Assembly (NCBI GenBank): GCA_947259295.1
Contig: CAMYMG010000065.1
Location: 1 to 44,410, forward strand
DNA length: 44,410 nt
Reading direction: 5' to 3'
Source of the DNA: an uncultured Rhizobiaceae bacterium
Lineage (GTDB): Bacteria > Pseudomonadota > Alphaproteobacteria > Rhizobiales > Rhizobiaceae
Below are positions 1-11,305 of this stretch, piece after piece. The notes beneath the pieces were generated by a model, which saw only the letters and a list, made by a program, of their open reading frames with translations, did no database searches and was not told the origin of the DNA. Made by a program: the position numbers and the translations under genes. Each line of letters opens with the position of its first letter. Positions within the stretch are counted from its first letter, which is position 1.

Positions 1-1430
1 AGGCTTGGCGTGATGCGCAGCGCGCAGTCGGCGAGGCGCGCGACGCGCTGGCACGGGCGGAGAAGGCAGCAGGCGAGCTGGCAGGGCGACGCACTGCACT
101 CGGCGAGAGCCGCACCCGCATCGGCGACGATCTGCGCGAGGCGAATGTCGCCTTCGCCGAAGCCGAGACGCTGCTCAAGACGGGACCGGATCTCGGCGAC
201 CTGCGCACGCGGCTCGAAACATTGTCGACGAAGGTCGCCGCAGAGCGCAGCGTTCTTGCCGACGCGCGGGCCGTGCACGAGGGGCTGAAGCGCGAAACCG
301 AGGCACGTACCCGGCGTCTTGCCGCAATCGCCACCGACCGCCAGGCATGGACTGAGCGCGCGGAGAATGCCGCCACCCATATCGCGTCCCTCGGCGCGCG
401 CCGTGTCGAAGCGGTGGCCGAGGTTGAGAAGCTGGCCGAGGCGCCCGACGAGATCGACGCCAAGCGCCGCGCGCTGCTGACGCAGCTGTCGCAGGCCGAG
501 GGGCTGCGCAAGGACGCGGCGGACCGCCTGCAGGTGGCCGAGAACAGACAGGCCGAACTGGACAAGGCCGCGACGGCGGCGATCCAGGCGCTGTCGGAAT
601 CCCGCGAGCAGCGGGCGCGGGCCGAAGAGCGGCTGAGTGCCGCCGACGAGCGCCGGCGCGAGGCGGAGGCGCGTATCCAGGAAACGCTGAACACGCCGCC
701 GCACCTGGCGATCCGCCAGGCCGGTCTGGAGCCCGAAGCGCCTTTGCCCGACATGGGCGAGGTGGAGAGGCGGCTTGACCGGCTGAAGGTTGAGCGCGAG
801 CGGCTCGGCGCCGTCAATCTGCGCGCCGAGGACGAACAGCGCGAACTGTCGGAGCGGCTGGAGACGATCGTCACCGAACGCGAGGACATCATCGAGGCGA
901 TCCGCAAGCTGCGCCAGGGCATCCAGAGCCTGAATCGCGAGGGCCGCGAGCGACTGCTGGCCGCCTTCGAGGTGGTCAACGGGCATTTCCAGAAGCTGTT
1001 CTCGCATCTGTTCGGCGGCGGCACGGCGGAACTGCAGTTGATCGAATCCGACGATCCCCTCGAGGCGGGCCTTGAGATCCTCGCGCGTCCGCCCGGCAAG
1101 AAGCCGCAGACGATGACGCTGCTGTCGGGCGGCGAGCAGGCGCTGACGGCGATGGCGCTGATCTTTGCGGTGTTCCTGACCAACCCGGCGCCGATCTGCG
1201 TGCTCGACGAGGTCGACGCGCCGCTCGACGATCACAATGTCGAGCGCTTCTGCAATCTGATGGACGAGATGGCGCAATCGACCGAGACGCGCTTCGTCAT
1301 CATCACCCACAACCCGATCACCATGGCGCGCATGAATCGGCTGTTCGGCGTGACGATGGCCGAGCAGGGCGTCAGCCAGCTCGTGTCGGTCGATCTCGGC
1401 ACCGCCGAGCAGCTGCGCGAGGCGAGCTAG
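1..1430 (+). CDS. smc: Chromosome segregation protein SMC, C-terminal part (5' end outside window)
   Basis: The reading frame is open from base 3 to a TAG stop, so this is the 3' part of a longer gene. The first ~300 residues are Ala/Glu/Arg-rich heptad sequence typical of the second SMC coiled-coil arm. They are followed by the C-terminal ATPase head, with the ABC signature LLSGGEQALTAMAL and Walker B PICVLDEVDAPLDD, then the FVIITHNPITMARMNRLFG switch segment. SMC is the ATPase of the condensin complex that compacts and separates daughter chromosomes together with ScpA and ScpB. An internal ATG at 222 is only a codon within the coiled coil, not the gene start. The head motifs make the family assignment very secure. 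Confidence 0.95.
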   Translation, partial: AWRDAQRAVGEARDALARAEKAAGELAGRRTALGESRTRIGDDLREANVAFAEAETLLKTGPDLGDLRTRLETLSTKVAAERSVLADARAVHEGLKRETEARTRRLAAIATDRQAWTERAENAATHIASLGARRVEAVAEVEKLAEAPDEIDAKRRALLTQLSQAEGLRKDAADRLQVAENRQAELDKAATAAIQALSESREQRARAEERLSAADERRREAEARIQETLNTPPHLAIRQAGLEPEAPLPDMGEVERRLDRLKVERERLGAVNLRAEDEQRELSERLETIVTEREDIIEAIRKLRQGIQSLNREGRERLLAAFEVVNGHFQKLFSHLFGGGTAELQLIESDDPLEAGLEILARPPGKKPQTMTLLSGGEQALTAMALIFAVFLTNPAPICVLDEVDAPLDDHNVERFCNLMDEMAQSTETRFVIITHNPITMARMNRLFGVTMAEQGVSQLVSVDLGTAEQLREAS

Positions 1431-1463
1431 AATTCAGGAAACTTGCCGGCGCCTGCTAGGCAC

Positions 1464-1537
1464 TGGCTGGGGCGCCTGGATTCGAACCAGGGATGGCGAT
1501 ACCAAAAACCGCTGCCTTACCGCTTGGCTACGCCCCA
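1464..1537 (-). tRNA. tRNA-Gln (anticodon TTG)
   Basis: On the minus strand the 7-bp acceptor stem TGGGGCG/CGCCCCA is followed by discriminator G and an encoded CCA. The D-arm (AGCCAAGCGGTAAGGC), the anticodon stem-loop with loop TTTTGGT (anticodon TTG, decoding CAA) and the T-arm with GGTTCGAATCC are all intact. It lies 33 bp beyond the smc stop, on the opposite strand. Confidence 0.95.
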
Positions 1538-1654
1538 TGAATCGACTTGGCGTCGATTTCAGCGGCCTTATATTCAGTGTGATCGGAAAGCACAATCACA
1601 GGAAGCGACGGCGCCGCGGATATCGTGCGGTTTCGGAGCGGCCTGCTTCCCGCA

Positions 1655-1999
1655 TTATTCTCCCCAGACCGCCAGTTCGTTGCCGGCCGGGTCGGTGAAA
1701 TGAAAGCGCCGGCCGCCGGGAAACGGGAAGATCGGTTTCACGATATTGCCGCCAGCGGCTTCGACCGCGGCAAGCGTCTCGTCGAGGTTTTCGGAATAGA
1801 GCACCGGCAGTGGCTTGGTCGGGGCGTCCGACGCATCGGCCTGGAAGCCGCCCTCCAGCCCCTCGTCGAAGGCCGAATAGGTCGGGCCGTAATCGGTGAA
1901 GGACCACGAAAAGGCCGTGCTGTAGAAGGCCTTGACGGTATCGAGTGTGCCACCCGCCGCGGGCAGTTCGAGATAATCGAGCTTGCCGGTCTGTTTCAT
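1655..1999 (-). CDS. VOC family (glyoxalase/bleomycin-resistance-like) protein
   Basis: This 114-residue protein has the size and pattern of a single-module vicinal-oxygen-chelate protein. It has an N-terminal strand with KLDYLELPA, then a helix with VKAFYSTAFSW, and it ends with a second beta-alpha-beta half containing the typical FTDPAGNELAVW close. VOC proteins are metal-dependent lyases, dioxygenases or antibiotic-binding proteins, and the substrate cannot be inferred here. The start is supported by an AGGAG box 6 bp upstream of ATG. It is transcribed divergently from ppdK with about 210 bp between them. Confidence 0.85.
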   Translation of the reverse strand: MKQTGKLDYLELPAAGGTLDTVKAFYSTAFSWSFTDYGPTYSAFDEGLEGGFQADASDAPTKPLPVLYSENLDETLAAVEAAGGNIVKPIFPFPGGRRFHFTDPAGNELAVWGE

Positions 2000-2211
2000 C
2001 GCGATCTCCTGTTCCTGTTATGTTCTAGAGCCTGGAAGCCCGTCGATCAAGCCCTCCGGCAAGCGTCCGACAAAGCGAGCCGGCTTAATCGATTGTAGAG
2101 AGTGGCAGCCCCGCCTTCGGGTTGCCTTTCGCACCGCAGCATTCTATCGCTCGCCCATCGGGCGCCGCTGCGTCATGCCGCCGCCCCGACAGCGAGCGAG
2201 AAGGGGCCGGC

Positions 2212-4878
<2,667 letters not shown>

Positions 4879-4884
4879 CCCCGA

Positions 4885-4911
4885 CCGGGCCTGAAACCTG
4901 CCTCAGGCCGG
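4885..4911. terminator. Possible bidirectional terminator between ppdK and the DUF427 gene
   Basis: A 7-bp inverted repeat, GGCCTGA (4888-4894) and TCAGGCC (4903-4909), is extended by a CC/GG pair across a one-base bulge. It lies between two converging genes and overlaps the stop codon of the minus-strand one. There is no clear T-run, so termination is inferred from position and stem only. Confidence 0.4.
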
Positions 4912-5292
4912 TGCTGCGTCGATCGACACCTTGTCGGGATAAAAGGCGCCGTGGTCCTTGATCCGCGCCATCTCGTCATACGGGTTCTCGTAGGCCCACA
5001 TGACGTTGACCGCACCTTCGCCGCCGGCACTGGCGCTCCAGTAGGAGGCGTCGCCCTTGTAGGGGCAATGCGTCGAGGCATCGGTGCGCTTCATGAACTC
5101 GAAATAGATGTCCTCGAAGGGTATGTAGAAGACCGCCGGATAATTCTCCTCGCGCAGCACCAGCGCCTTGTCGGTCGAGGCTAGGATCGAGTCGGCTAGC
5201 CTGACGGTGACGACGCCGGCAAATGGCTCGACGGTGATACTGCGGCCCGGATTGCGCTGGAATCCGGGCGAGGGATTGGCTGCGATGTTCAT
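4903..5292 (-). CDS. DUF427 domain-containing protein
   Basis: This 129-residue protein carries the DUF427 pattern: VRLADSILASTDKALVLRE, then YPAVFYIPFEDI, then THCPYKGDASYWS, and a C-terminal WAYENPYDEMARIKDHGAFYP. The family is small, cytosolic and widespread, and its biochemical role is not settled. Two ATGs are possible. The second (5292) lies 7 bp from an AAGGAG box, while the first (5298) is only 1 bp away, so the second was chosen. It converges with ppdK and stands alone. Confidence 0.9.
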   Translation of the reverse strand: MNIAANPSPGFQRNPGRSITVEPFAGVVTVRLADSILASTDKALVLREENYPAVFYIPFEDIYFEFMKRTDASTHCPYKGDASYWSASAGGEGAVNVMWAYENPYDEMARIKDHGAFYPDKVSIDAAPA

Positions 5293-5351
5293 GACCATAC
5301 TCCTTGTTCGGGCAGGAACGCGCGTTGCGCGCCAGCCGTTCCAGGAGAGAT

Positions 5352-6746
5352 CTAGGTATCGCGCAGCCGCTGCGCCACCACCCAGGCCTCGGCCTGGTCG
5401 AGGCTTTTTTCCAGCCGGTCGAAGAGCTCGTCGAGTTCGGCCTGCGAAATGATCATCGGCGGACAGATGGCGATCGTGTCGCCGAGCGCCCGCAGGATGG
5501 CGCCGTTTTCCTCGATCAGCCGCGAGGTTTCGGGCCCGACGCCCATCTTCGGGTCGAAGGCGCGTTTCGTCCGCTTGTCGGCGACGAACTCGACGCCGCC
5601 CATCAGCCCGCAGGAGCGCGCCTCGCCGACCAGCGGATGTTCGCCGATCCTGGCCATGCGCCGCTCGAAGCCCGGGATGAGCTTGCGCACATGGCCAACG
5701 ATGTCGCGCTTCTGGTAGATCTCGATCGCCTTGACGCCGAGCGCGCAGGACAGCGGATGGCCGCCATAGGTGAAGCCGTGCGAAAAGCTGCCGAGTTTCG
5801 CCGAATGGTCGACATAGGCCTGGTAGACGTCCTCCGGCACCATGACGGCGCCGAGCGGCGCGTAGGCCGAGGTCAGCTGCTTCGCGGCCGAGATGGTTTT
5901 CGGCCGCATGCCCAGTGTCTGGCTGCCCCAGAAATTGCCGGTCCGCCCGAAGCCGGTGATCACCTCGTCGGCGATCAACATGATATCATGCTCGTCGAGG
6001 ATCGGCTGGATCGCCTCGAAGTAGCCTTTCGGCGGCACGATGACGCCGCCGGCCCCCATCACCGGCTCGGCAATCATCGCCGCGATCGTTCCCGGCCCCT
6101 CGCGCTCGATCATGTCCTTCAGCGACTGCGCCAGCCGCGCCACGAATTCTGCCTCACTTTCACCCTCGACACCGGACCGATAGAAATGCGGGCAGTCGGT
6201 GTGCAGCACGCGGTCGACCGGCAGGTCGAAGCCATTATGGTTGCCGGCGAGCCCGGTCAGCGAGGCGGCCATTACGGTGACGCCGTGATACCCCTTCATG
6301 CGCGAAATAATCTTCTTCTTGTCCGGTCGGCCGAGCGCATTGTTCATGTACCAGGCGAGCTTGACCTGCGTGTCGTTGGCCTCCGAGCCTGACGAGGTGA
6401 AGAACACCCGCGAGATCGGCACCGGGGCGATTTCCTTGAGCTTCTCGGCAAGCTCGATCGCCGGCTCGGTGCTCTTGGCGCCGAACAGGTGATAGGAGGG
6501 CAGGGCGCGCATCTGCTCGATGGCCGCCTCGACCATCTCCTCGTCGCCGAAGCCGAGTCCGGCGCACCACAGGCCCGACATGCCCTCGATATAGGAGCGG
6601 CCCTGCGTATCGAAGACGTGGACGCCCTGGCCGCGCTGCATGATGACCGTGCCGGTCTCGGCCAGCCTGTGGATCGGCGTGTAGGGATGGACGAGCGAGT
6701 TTATGTCGCGCGTCTGGAGGTTTGAGAGCGGCGGGTGATCGAGCAC
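5352..6746 (-). CDS. Class III (omega-type) PLP-dependent aminotransferase
   Basis: The 464-residue protein has full-length class III aminotransferase architecture. It has the cofactor-binding SSGSEAND (residues 118-125), the conserved KGYHG, the D260-E261-V motif in LIADEVITGFGRTG, and the Schiff-base lysine K289 in ISAAKQLTSAYAPLG. Relatives transfer amino groups from beta-alanine, omega-amino acids or diamines such as putrescine to pyruvate or other keto acids. The exact donor cannot be read from sequence, and there is no linked pathway gene. Translation appears to start at GTG (MLDHPPLS) with a CGGAG-like site upstream. The gene is monocistronic. Confidence 0.93.
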   Translation of the reverse strand: MLDHPPLSNLQTRDINSLVHPYTPIHRLAETGTVIMQRGQGVHVFDTQGRSYIEGMSGLWCAGLGFGDEEMVEAAIEQMRALPSYHLFGAKSTEPAIELAEKLKEIAPVPISRVFFTSSGSEANDTQVKLAWYMNNALGRPDKKKIISRMKGYHGVTVMAASLTGLAGNHNGFDLPVDRVLHTDCPHFYRSGVEGESEAEFVARLAQSLKDMIEREGPGTIAAMIAEPVMGAGGVIVPPKGYFEAIQPILDEHDIMLIADEVITGFGRTGNFWGSQTLGMRPKTISAAKQLTSAYAPLGAVMVPEDVYQAYVDHSAKLGSFSHGFTYGGHPLSCALGVKAIEIYQKRDIVGHVRKLIPGFERRMARIGEHPLVGEARSCGLMGGVEFVADKRTKRAFDPKMGVGPETSRLIEENGAILRALGDTIAICPPMIISQAELDELFDRLEKSLDQAEAWVVAQRLRDT

Positions 6747-7019
6747 GGTAGACTCCGGTGAGGTGGATGGATCGATCTAAGCGGATTCCGGCTGGGACGG
6801 GAAGGGGAGGGAGGTCCGCGTCGGCCGGTGCCTAGACTGTGCCGTTTGTTGCGTCGGCGGCCATGCGTCCACACGGCGCCTACGACCGTTGCCCGCAAAG
6901 TCCTGCAGCCTGCGTGGAGCAGCCTGAGCGGAGCCAGGCTCAGTCGCCGAAACTGGCACGTTGCGTTCATGCGAAACCGCTGTAGCTTGCAAGGTGCGTC
7001 TTCGCCGAAAGGTACCGTC

Positions 7020-7610
7020 ATGCGAAGTTTGTTGATATCGCAATATTTGGCGATCGCGGCTGCCACAGCCGCACTGCCGGCAAGCGCTTGCGGTTTCGAA
7101 GATCCCAACAGCGTGTCGATACAAAGGGTGGTGCTGAATTTTGCCTATCCCAACTCGAGCCATGTCCTGGGCGCGTCCGACGCAGCCCTGCGCACCGGTC
7201 TCCTTCGAGCGGACCACTTCAAGAAGCAAGCAGGCCCGTTCGCCTTTCACCGTACAGTCGGGGACTTGCGACAGTTCGCGAGCGGTCTGGCTGCGGTCGC
7301 GACCTCCGACCTTCCCGAATTCTCGTCAGTCCTGGTCGGGCCGGTTCTCTGGACACGTTTCCACCCGAGTTCTGACGGGACGATTGCCGAGGGCCATGCA
7401 ACCGGGCCAATAGAAGGCAAGGTCGTCATGGTCACGGACGTGCCCGCCTTGGCGGCGCTGCTGTCCGGCGACGTTTCGGGCCAGGCCATTGAGGCAGCCG
7501 GGCTGATCCGATTTTACGGAAACCGGGCCGACATCGCCCGGCTTCGAGAGGCGCTCTGGCTCGGCTTTCCAGGCGGCAAGAAGAGCAATGGCACGGCTCA
7601 GACCCGATAG
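7020..7610 (+). CDS. Hypothetical exported protein
   Basis: I do not recognise this 196-residue protein. Translation from ATG 7020 gives a good Sec signal peptide (MRSLLISQYLAIAAATAALP, cleavage likely after ASA), followed by a mature domain beginning CGFEDPNSVSIQRVVLNFAY. An AAAGG box precedes this ATG. The frame is open further upstream, with another ATG at 6969, but the signal peptide favours 7020. The mature part has alternating helical and hydrophobic segments and no cofactor motif I can name. It is isolated between the aminotransferase and the acyltransferase, which lie on the opposite strand. Confidence 0.7.
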   Translation: MRSLLISQYLAIAAATAALPASACGFEDPNSVSIQRVVLNFAYPNSSHVLGASDAALRTGLLRADHFKKQAGPFAFHRTVGDLRQFASGLAAVATSDLPEFSSVLVGPVLWTRFHPSSDGTIAEGHATGPIEGKVVMVTDVPALAALLSGDVSGQAIEAAGLIRFYGNRADIARLREALWLGFPGGKKSNGTAQTR

Positions 7611-7865
7611 CCTTCGGCTTTCCGAACATTACCGGCTCGCATGTCCTGTGGCGTTTGGACAGAAGGTCTGTAGCATTGGTTGGGGCGGAGATGACGACGA
7701 AAGTAATGCCCAGCGGCACCGCGTATCGTGCATTCCATCATCTACCGGCACGCACATATAACGATGATGTCCTGGTCAGATTTAGTTGATGAACTTCTCT
7801 TACGGTTGCGGCCGATCGGCTAAAAATCGTCAGGCGTAGGATTTCGGCCGTGATGGACCGCAGGC

Positions 7866-9017
7866 CTAGGCTTCAGCCTTGCTCGCGAGCATCGGCAGTC
7901 CGAACAGCGGCCGCAATAGGGTCACCCTGCGTATAATTTCATAGCCGAGGGCGCAGCCAAGGACCGTCGCCAGAATGATCGCCGCCACTTCAACCGAGAC
8001 CGGCGTTTCGTTCACTGTGAACCAGTAGCTGACGACCAGGGTGATCGTCTGATGCAGGATGTAGTACGGGAAGATTGCAGCGGTGAGATAGGTCAGCATC
8101 CGGCTCGGGCGGTTCGCGAACTTGCCTGCCAATCCAAAGAGCGTGACGATGATCGACCATGCGTAAAGCACCTTTAACACCCGGAACGCGTCGAACAGTA
8201 GAGGATCCGCCGTCACAACGAATTCGTTGAGCAAGGCCGCCAACAACAAGCCTCCCAGCACCAAGGTGACAACAATCGACGTCGGCAGTGCGCAGTCGAC
8301 GGTCCGCCAGAAGTCTTCGCTTTTCGCGGCCAGAAAGCCGAGAAAGAAAAACGTCAACGTGTGCGCTACATAGGCCCAATCGCCCCACAACATGACAGTC
8401 GTCGGGAAATATGGATCAAGCAAAAGGGTGTAAGCGACAGATGGGATCGCTGGCACAATCAGCAGCCGCCACGCGCGGCCCTTCGCCATCCACGCAAAGA
8501 CCGGCTCGCCAATGGCGGTCGTCGCGACTCGCAGCACCGGCAAGCAGGCCACCGTTAATAGCGTGTAGGCGAGCAAGTAGGCGACGTACCACAGATGATT
8601 CCAGGGCGGCCTTCCCAGCCAAAAGTCGCCAAAGCCGAGATAGTCTCGGTAAAACTGCAAATAGCCCGGCTCGATTTCGCCACGATAGCGAAGCTCAACG
8701 TATGTCTGCGGTGCACAGATCACCGCCATGCCAAAAGCCAGCGGGACAACAAGCCTCGTGACACGCTCTGGCAGGAACTTGCCCGGCGACTTGCTATCGA
8801 TAGCAAATCGAACCGCGGCACCCGAGATGACGAACAGAAGCGCCAGTCGTCCGGTAGTCAATCCCATCAGGGGTTCCAGAAATTCGGCGCTGTATCGGCT
8901 TTTGAGATACCAGTCCCACGACACATAGAACATGCCAATGTGATAGAAAATGAGGACCGCAAATGCAAAAACTCTCAGCCAGTCGAGATCATATCGCCTG
9001 GTTTGCAGCATTGTCAT
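7866..9017 (-). CDS. Acyltransferase family 3 membrane protein (OpgC-like)
   Basis: This 383-residue integral membrane protein has about ten hydrophobic segments. Its N-terminus, RRYDLDWLRVFAFAVLIFYH, carries the D-x-L-R...H signature of acyltransferase_3 proteins. These proteins move acyl or succinyl groups across or at the inner membrane onto surface glycans. The closest familiar relative is OpgC/MdoC, which succinylates periplasmic glucans, and rhizobia make cyclic beta-glucans that are decorated in this way. The glucan substrate here is an inference. It lies 81 bp downstream of the fecR-like gene on the same strand and may be co-transcribed with it. Confidence 0.85.
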   Translation of the reverse strand: MTMLQTRRYDLDWLRVFAFAVLIFYHIGMFYVSWDWYLKSRYSAEFLEPLMGLTTGRLALLFVISGAAVRFAIDSKSPGKFLPERVTRLVVPLAFGMAVICAPQTYVELRYRGEIEPGYLQFYRDYLGFGDFWLGRPPWNHLWYVAYLLAYTLLTVACLPVLRVATTAIGEPVFAWMAKGRAWRLLIVPAIPSVAYTLLLDPYFPTTVMLWGDWAYVAHTLTFFFLGFLAAKSEDFWRTVDCALPTSIVVTLVLGGLLLAALLNEFVVTADPLLFDAFRVLKVLYAWSIIVTLFGLAGKFANRPSRMLTYLTAAIFPYYILHQTITLVVSYWFTVNETPVSVEVAAIILATVLGCALGYEIIRRVTLLRPLFGLPMLASKAEA

Positions 9018-9098
9018 TGGGCCTGATTGCTGGTCGGCAACTTACGCTGCTTGATGGCGTTGTTCTTCGTGTCAGTCAGATCATCGTAGTGCGACAGC

Positions 9099-9866
9099 CT
9101 ATAGGCCTTTCTGGTCTTGGCCTCCCGGTCCGGGACGCTCGGGCCGGGCTGCACCGCCTGGCTCAGTCCGTTGCAGGCCCGACCGCGCCCCGGATAGGCC
9201 ACAGCTGCCGCTGGCGAAGCCGTAGAAACCACGCGTCAGGCGCTGTCGGCCGGACAGGAACGGAAATGCGCGGTCCGTGCCGACCGACTGGAAGATGCTG
9301 CGGTCGACCTTGGCGGCGTCACTAATCCCTCCGCCGGGAGTGGCTACGACCACATCACAGCGGCGCCGAAGTTCCTCGCATCGATCTGCATCGCAAAATT
9401 GCGCTGCCCCCTCAAGCAAAACAACGGACGTCAGCCCACCGGGACCGACGAAGATGTCGAGACGCGTGCCACGAACGCCGATGGTGCCGGCCGGCGTCAC
9501 GATCTGATAGGCCTCGGACTTCGACTTGCCGCTGATCCAGCGGAACGACCCGCGCGCCGCATTCAGGGTCAGCTGGTTGAAGGTCTTGGCATCGTCGAAG
9601 ACGAAACGGTCGATGACGACGGAGGAATTCCCGCCCACTGCGAACTTCGTGCCGTCGCGGAAGGTGAACTCGCCCAGCCCACTTTGCGAGGTGGTGATGC
9701 GTTCGTCGCGATGAACGGGCGACTTGATGACGAGCGGGCCTGTTCCCCCCGTCACGGCCGTCTTGATAAGGGTTGCCCGTCCCACCTCTTCCTGTGCAAA
9801 CGCCACCGACGCCGACAGAAGTACGGCGGCCGCTGCAATCGCGCTCTTGTTCGCCAATCCGCTCAT
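9099..9866 (-). CDS. FecR-domain exported protein (paralogue 1)
   Basis: The 255-residue protein has a clear signal peptide (MSGLANKSAIAAAAVLLSAS, cleavage near AFA/QEE). A FecR-type beta domain of about 120 residues follows, with the typical GLGEFTFRDGTKFAVGGNS, SFRWISG and GTIGVRGTRLDIFVGP. Its distal part has three cysteines in FC-x5-C-x4-RRC spacing, and the tail is rich in Gly, Pro and Arg. FecR domains occur in anti-sigma sensors and as free periplasmic modules. No sigma factor or TonB receptor is adjacent, so this is an orphan module. It is strongly similar to the protein encoded at 12599-13450 and lies directly downstream of the porin. Confidence 0.85.
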   Translation of the reverse strand: MSGLANKSAIAAAAVLLSASVAFAQEEVGRATLIKTAVTGGTGPLVIKSPVHRDERITTSQSGLGEFTFRDGTKFAVGGNSSVVIDRFVFDDAKTFNQLTLNAARGSFRWISGKSKSEAYQIVTPAGTIGVRGTRLDIFVGPGGLTSVVLLEGAAQFCDADRCEELRRRCDVVVATPGGGISDAAKVDRSIFQSVGTDRAFPFLSGRQRLTRGFYGFASGSCGLSGARSGLQRTEPGGAARPERPGPGGQDQKGL

Positions 9867-9877
9867 GAAACGCTCCG

Positions 9878-11128
9878 TTATCCGCCGAAATTCGCTTGGG
9901 CGCGGACAAAAAACCCCCAGTTCTCTGTCGGGACCTCCTGACCGTTCCGGTCCTCATTCCAGCTTTGGAACTCACCATTGAAATTGTCAGTATACGCTAT
10001 CTCCGGCGTGACTACGAAGTTCGGAACGATCTCGTACGCGACATTGGCCACGAGGGCGAAATCCTCCATCTGATCGTAGGACGCCTGCACGTTGAGCGTG
10101 GCCTTGTCGGTCAGCATGAACGAGCCGCCGGCCCAGACCGCCCAGTTGCCGCCCCAGGGGGCGTAGTAGTTCGGGCTGTCTTTCTCGTTCAAGTACTTGT
10201 AGGTCCCCGAACCCGGATCCAGGTACCCCCAGTACCACTGGTTGTCGAAATAGTCCGGATCGTAGGACGACCACCCTGCCATTGCGAACAATGCCAGCCT
10301 GTCGGTAGGATAGAAGTCGACACGTGCCTTGATGGCGCCTTCCTCCCACACAGCATCGTAAGCCGCGACAAGCGACGCGCCGCCCCAGGCACCCTGCCAG
10401 CCTATGCCTGCAACGACATGCGGGGCGTAGCTATCCAATGTGTAGAGGTTGAGTTGGTCGAAATCTGGCGGCAGGAACGGGGCAACGATGTCGCCATCAC
10501 CGGTCTCCAAGGCGATGGCTGCGGCAAAACCGCTGTCGCTGCTCCATCCATATGCGATCTGGTGGGTGCCGTAGGGACCGTAACCGACGATGTCATCGTT
10601 GATAACGCCGCCTGCGTATCCGGTGAATGTGGAGAACAGCGAGTCCGTCTTGCCGACGCGGAAACCAGCGAGTTCGATATAGGCATGTTCGATTGACAGA
10701 GAGTCCGTCGCGCCCGTCATGTTGAAGCTGTCGAAGTCTTCCTGTTCCGCAAAAGTCTCGTACTGGAAATTGACGGCCGCGTACGTCCGCAGGATGCCGA
10801 GTTCGGTCTCGGCGCGGGAATCCAGTCTCAGCTGGAACCGCGCGCGCGCATCGTAGGTGTCGTTGACGTTGGGGTCCCACCATAAGCCAGGATCACGCTT
10901 GTCGGCGACGTCCGTCAACCCGAATGCTCCGGCGCCAATGTCCATGCGGACATAGCCGCTGACCTTGAGACAGGTCTCGGTGCCCGGGATGTAGTAGAAG
11001 CCTACGCCGTAGGCCTCGCAGATGCGGACATATTCCATCGGCTCGGGCTCGGCGATGGCAACTGCATCGGCGGCGTGAGCCGCTGAGCCCACTAGTGCCG
11101 TTCCGAAAGCGAACAGGAACCTGTTCAT
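9878..11128 (-). CDS. Alphaproteobacterial outer-membrane porin (Porin_2 family)
   Basis: The 416-residue product begins with a signal peptide (MNRFLFAFGTALVGSAAHA). Next comes the hallmark N-terminal region of Rhizobiales porins: YVRICEAYGVGFYYIPGTET followed by CLKVSGYVRMD. The rest alternates aromatic beta strands and acidic loops, as in the trimeric barrels of the RopA/Omp2b type, and ends in a strand (FFVRAQANFGG). It forms a general diffusion channel for small solutes. It ends 11 bp before the first fecR-like gene, so the two probably share a transcript. Confidence 0.93.
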   Translation of the reverse strand: MNRFLFAFGTALVGSAAHAADAVAIAEPEPMEYVRICEAYGVGFYYIPGTETCLKVSGYVRMDIGAGAFGLTDVADKRDPGLWWDPNVNDTYDARARFQLRLDSRAETELGILRTYAAVNFQYETFAEQEDFDSFNMTGATDSLSIEHAYIELAGFRVGKTDSLFSTFTGYAGGVINDDIVGYGPYGTHQIAYGWSSDSGFAAAIALETGDGDIVAPFLPPDFDQLNLYTLDSYAPHVVAGIGWQGAWGGASLVAAYDAVWEEGAIKARVDFYPTDRLALFAMAGWSSYDPDYFDNQWYWGYLDPGSGTYKYLNEKDSPNYYAPWGGNWAVWAGGSFMLTDKATLNVQASYDQMEDFALVANVAYEIVPNFVVTPEIAYTDNFNGEFQSWNEDRNGQEVPTENWGFFVRAQANFGG

Positions 11129-11305
11129 AGAAGACTCCCACTGTGTGACCCCCAGCTATCAGAGTCAGCCCCAGCGATCTATGTCATTTTTGCAACAGAC
11201 CAGGCTTGGTTCCTCAACGTAAGATTGCAGTCCAGATGAACGCATCATGGCAGGCCTGCCAAGGCAAGGGATTCGCGTCGCTCGAGTTGCTCGGTGCCGC
11301 CCGCG

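Noticed and set aside
5304..6392. 362-codon plus-strand frame opposite the aminotransferase
   Set aside because: Antisense shadow with biased composition.
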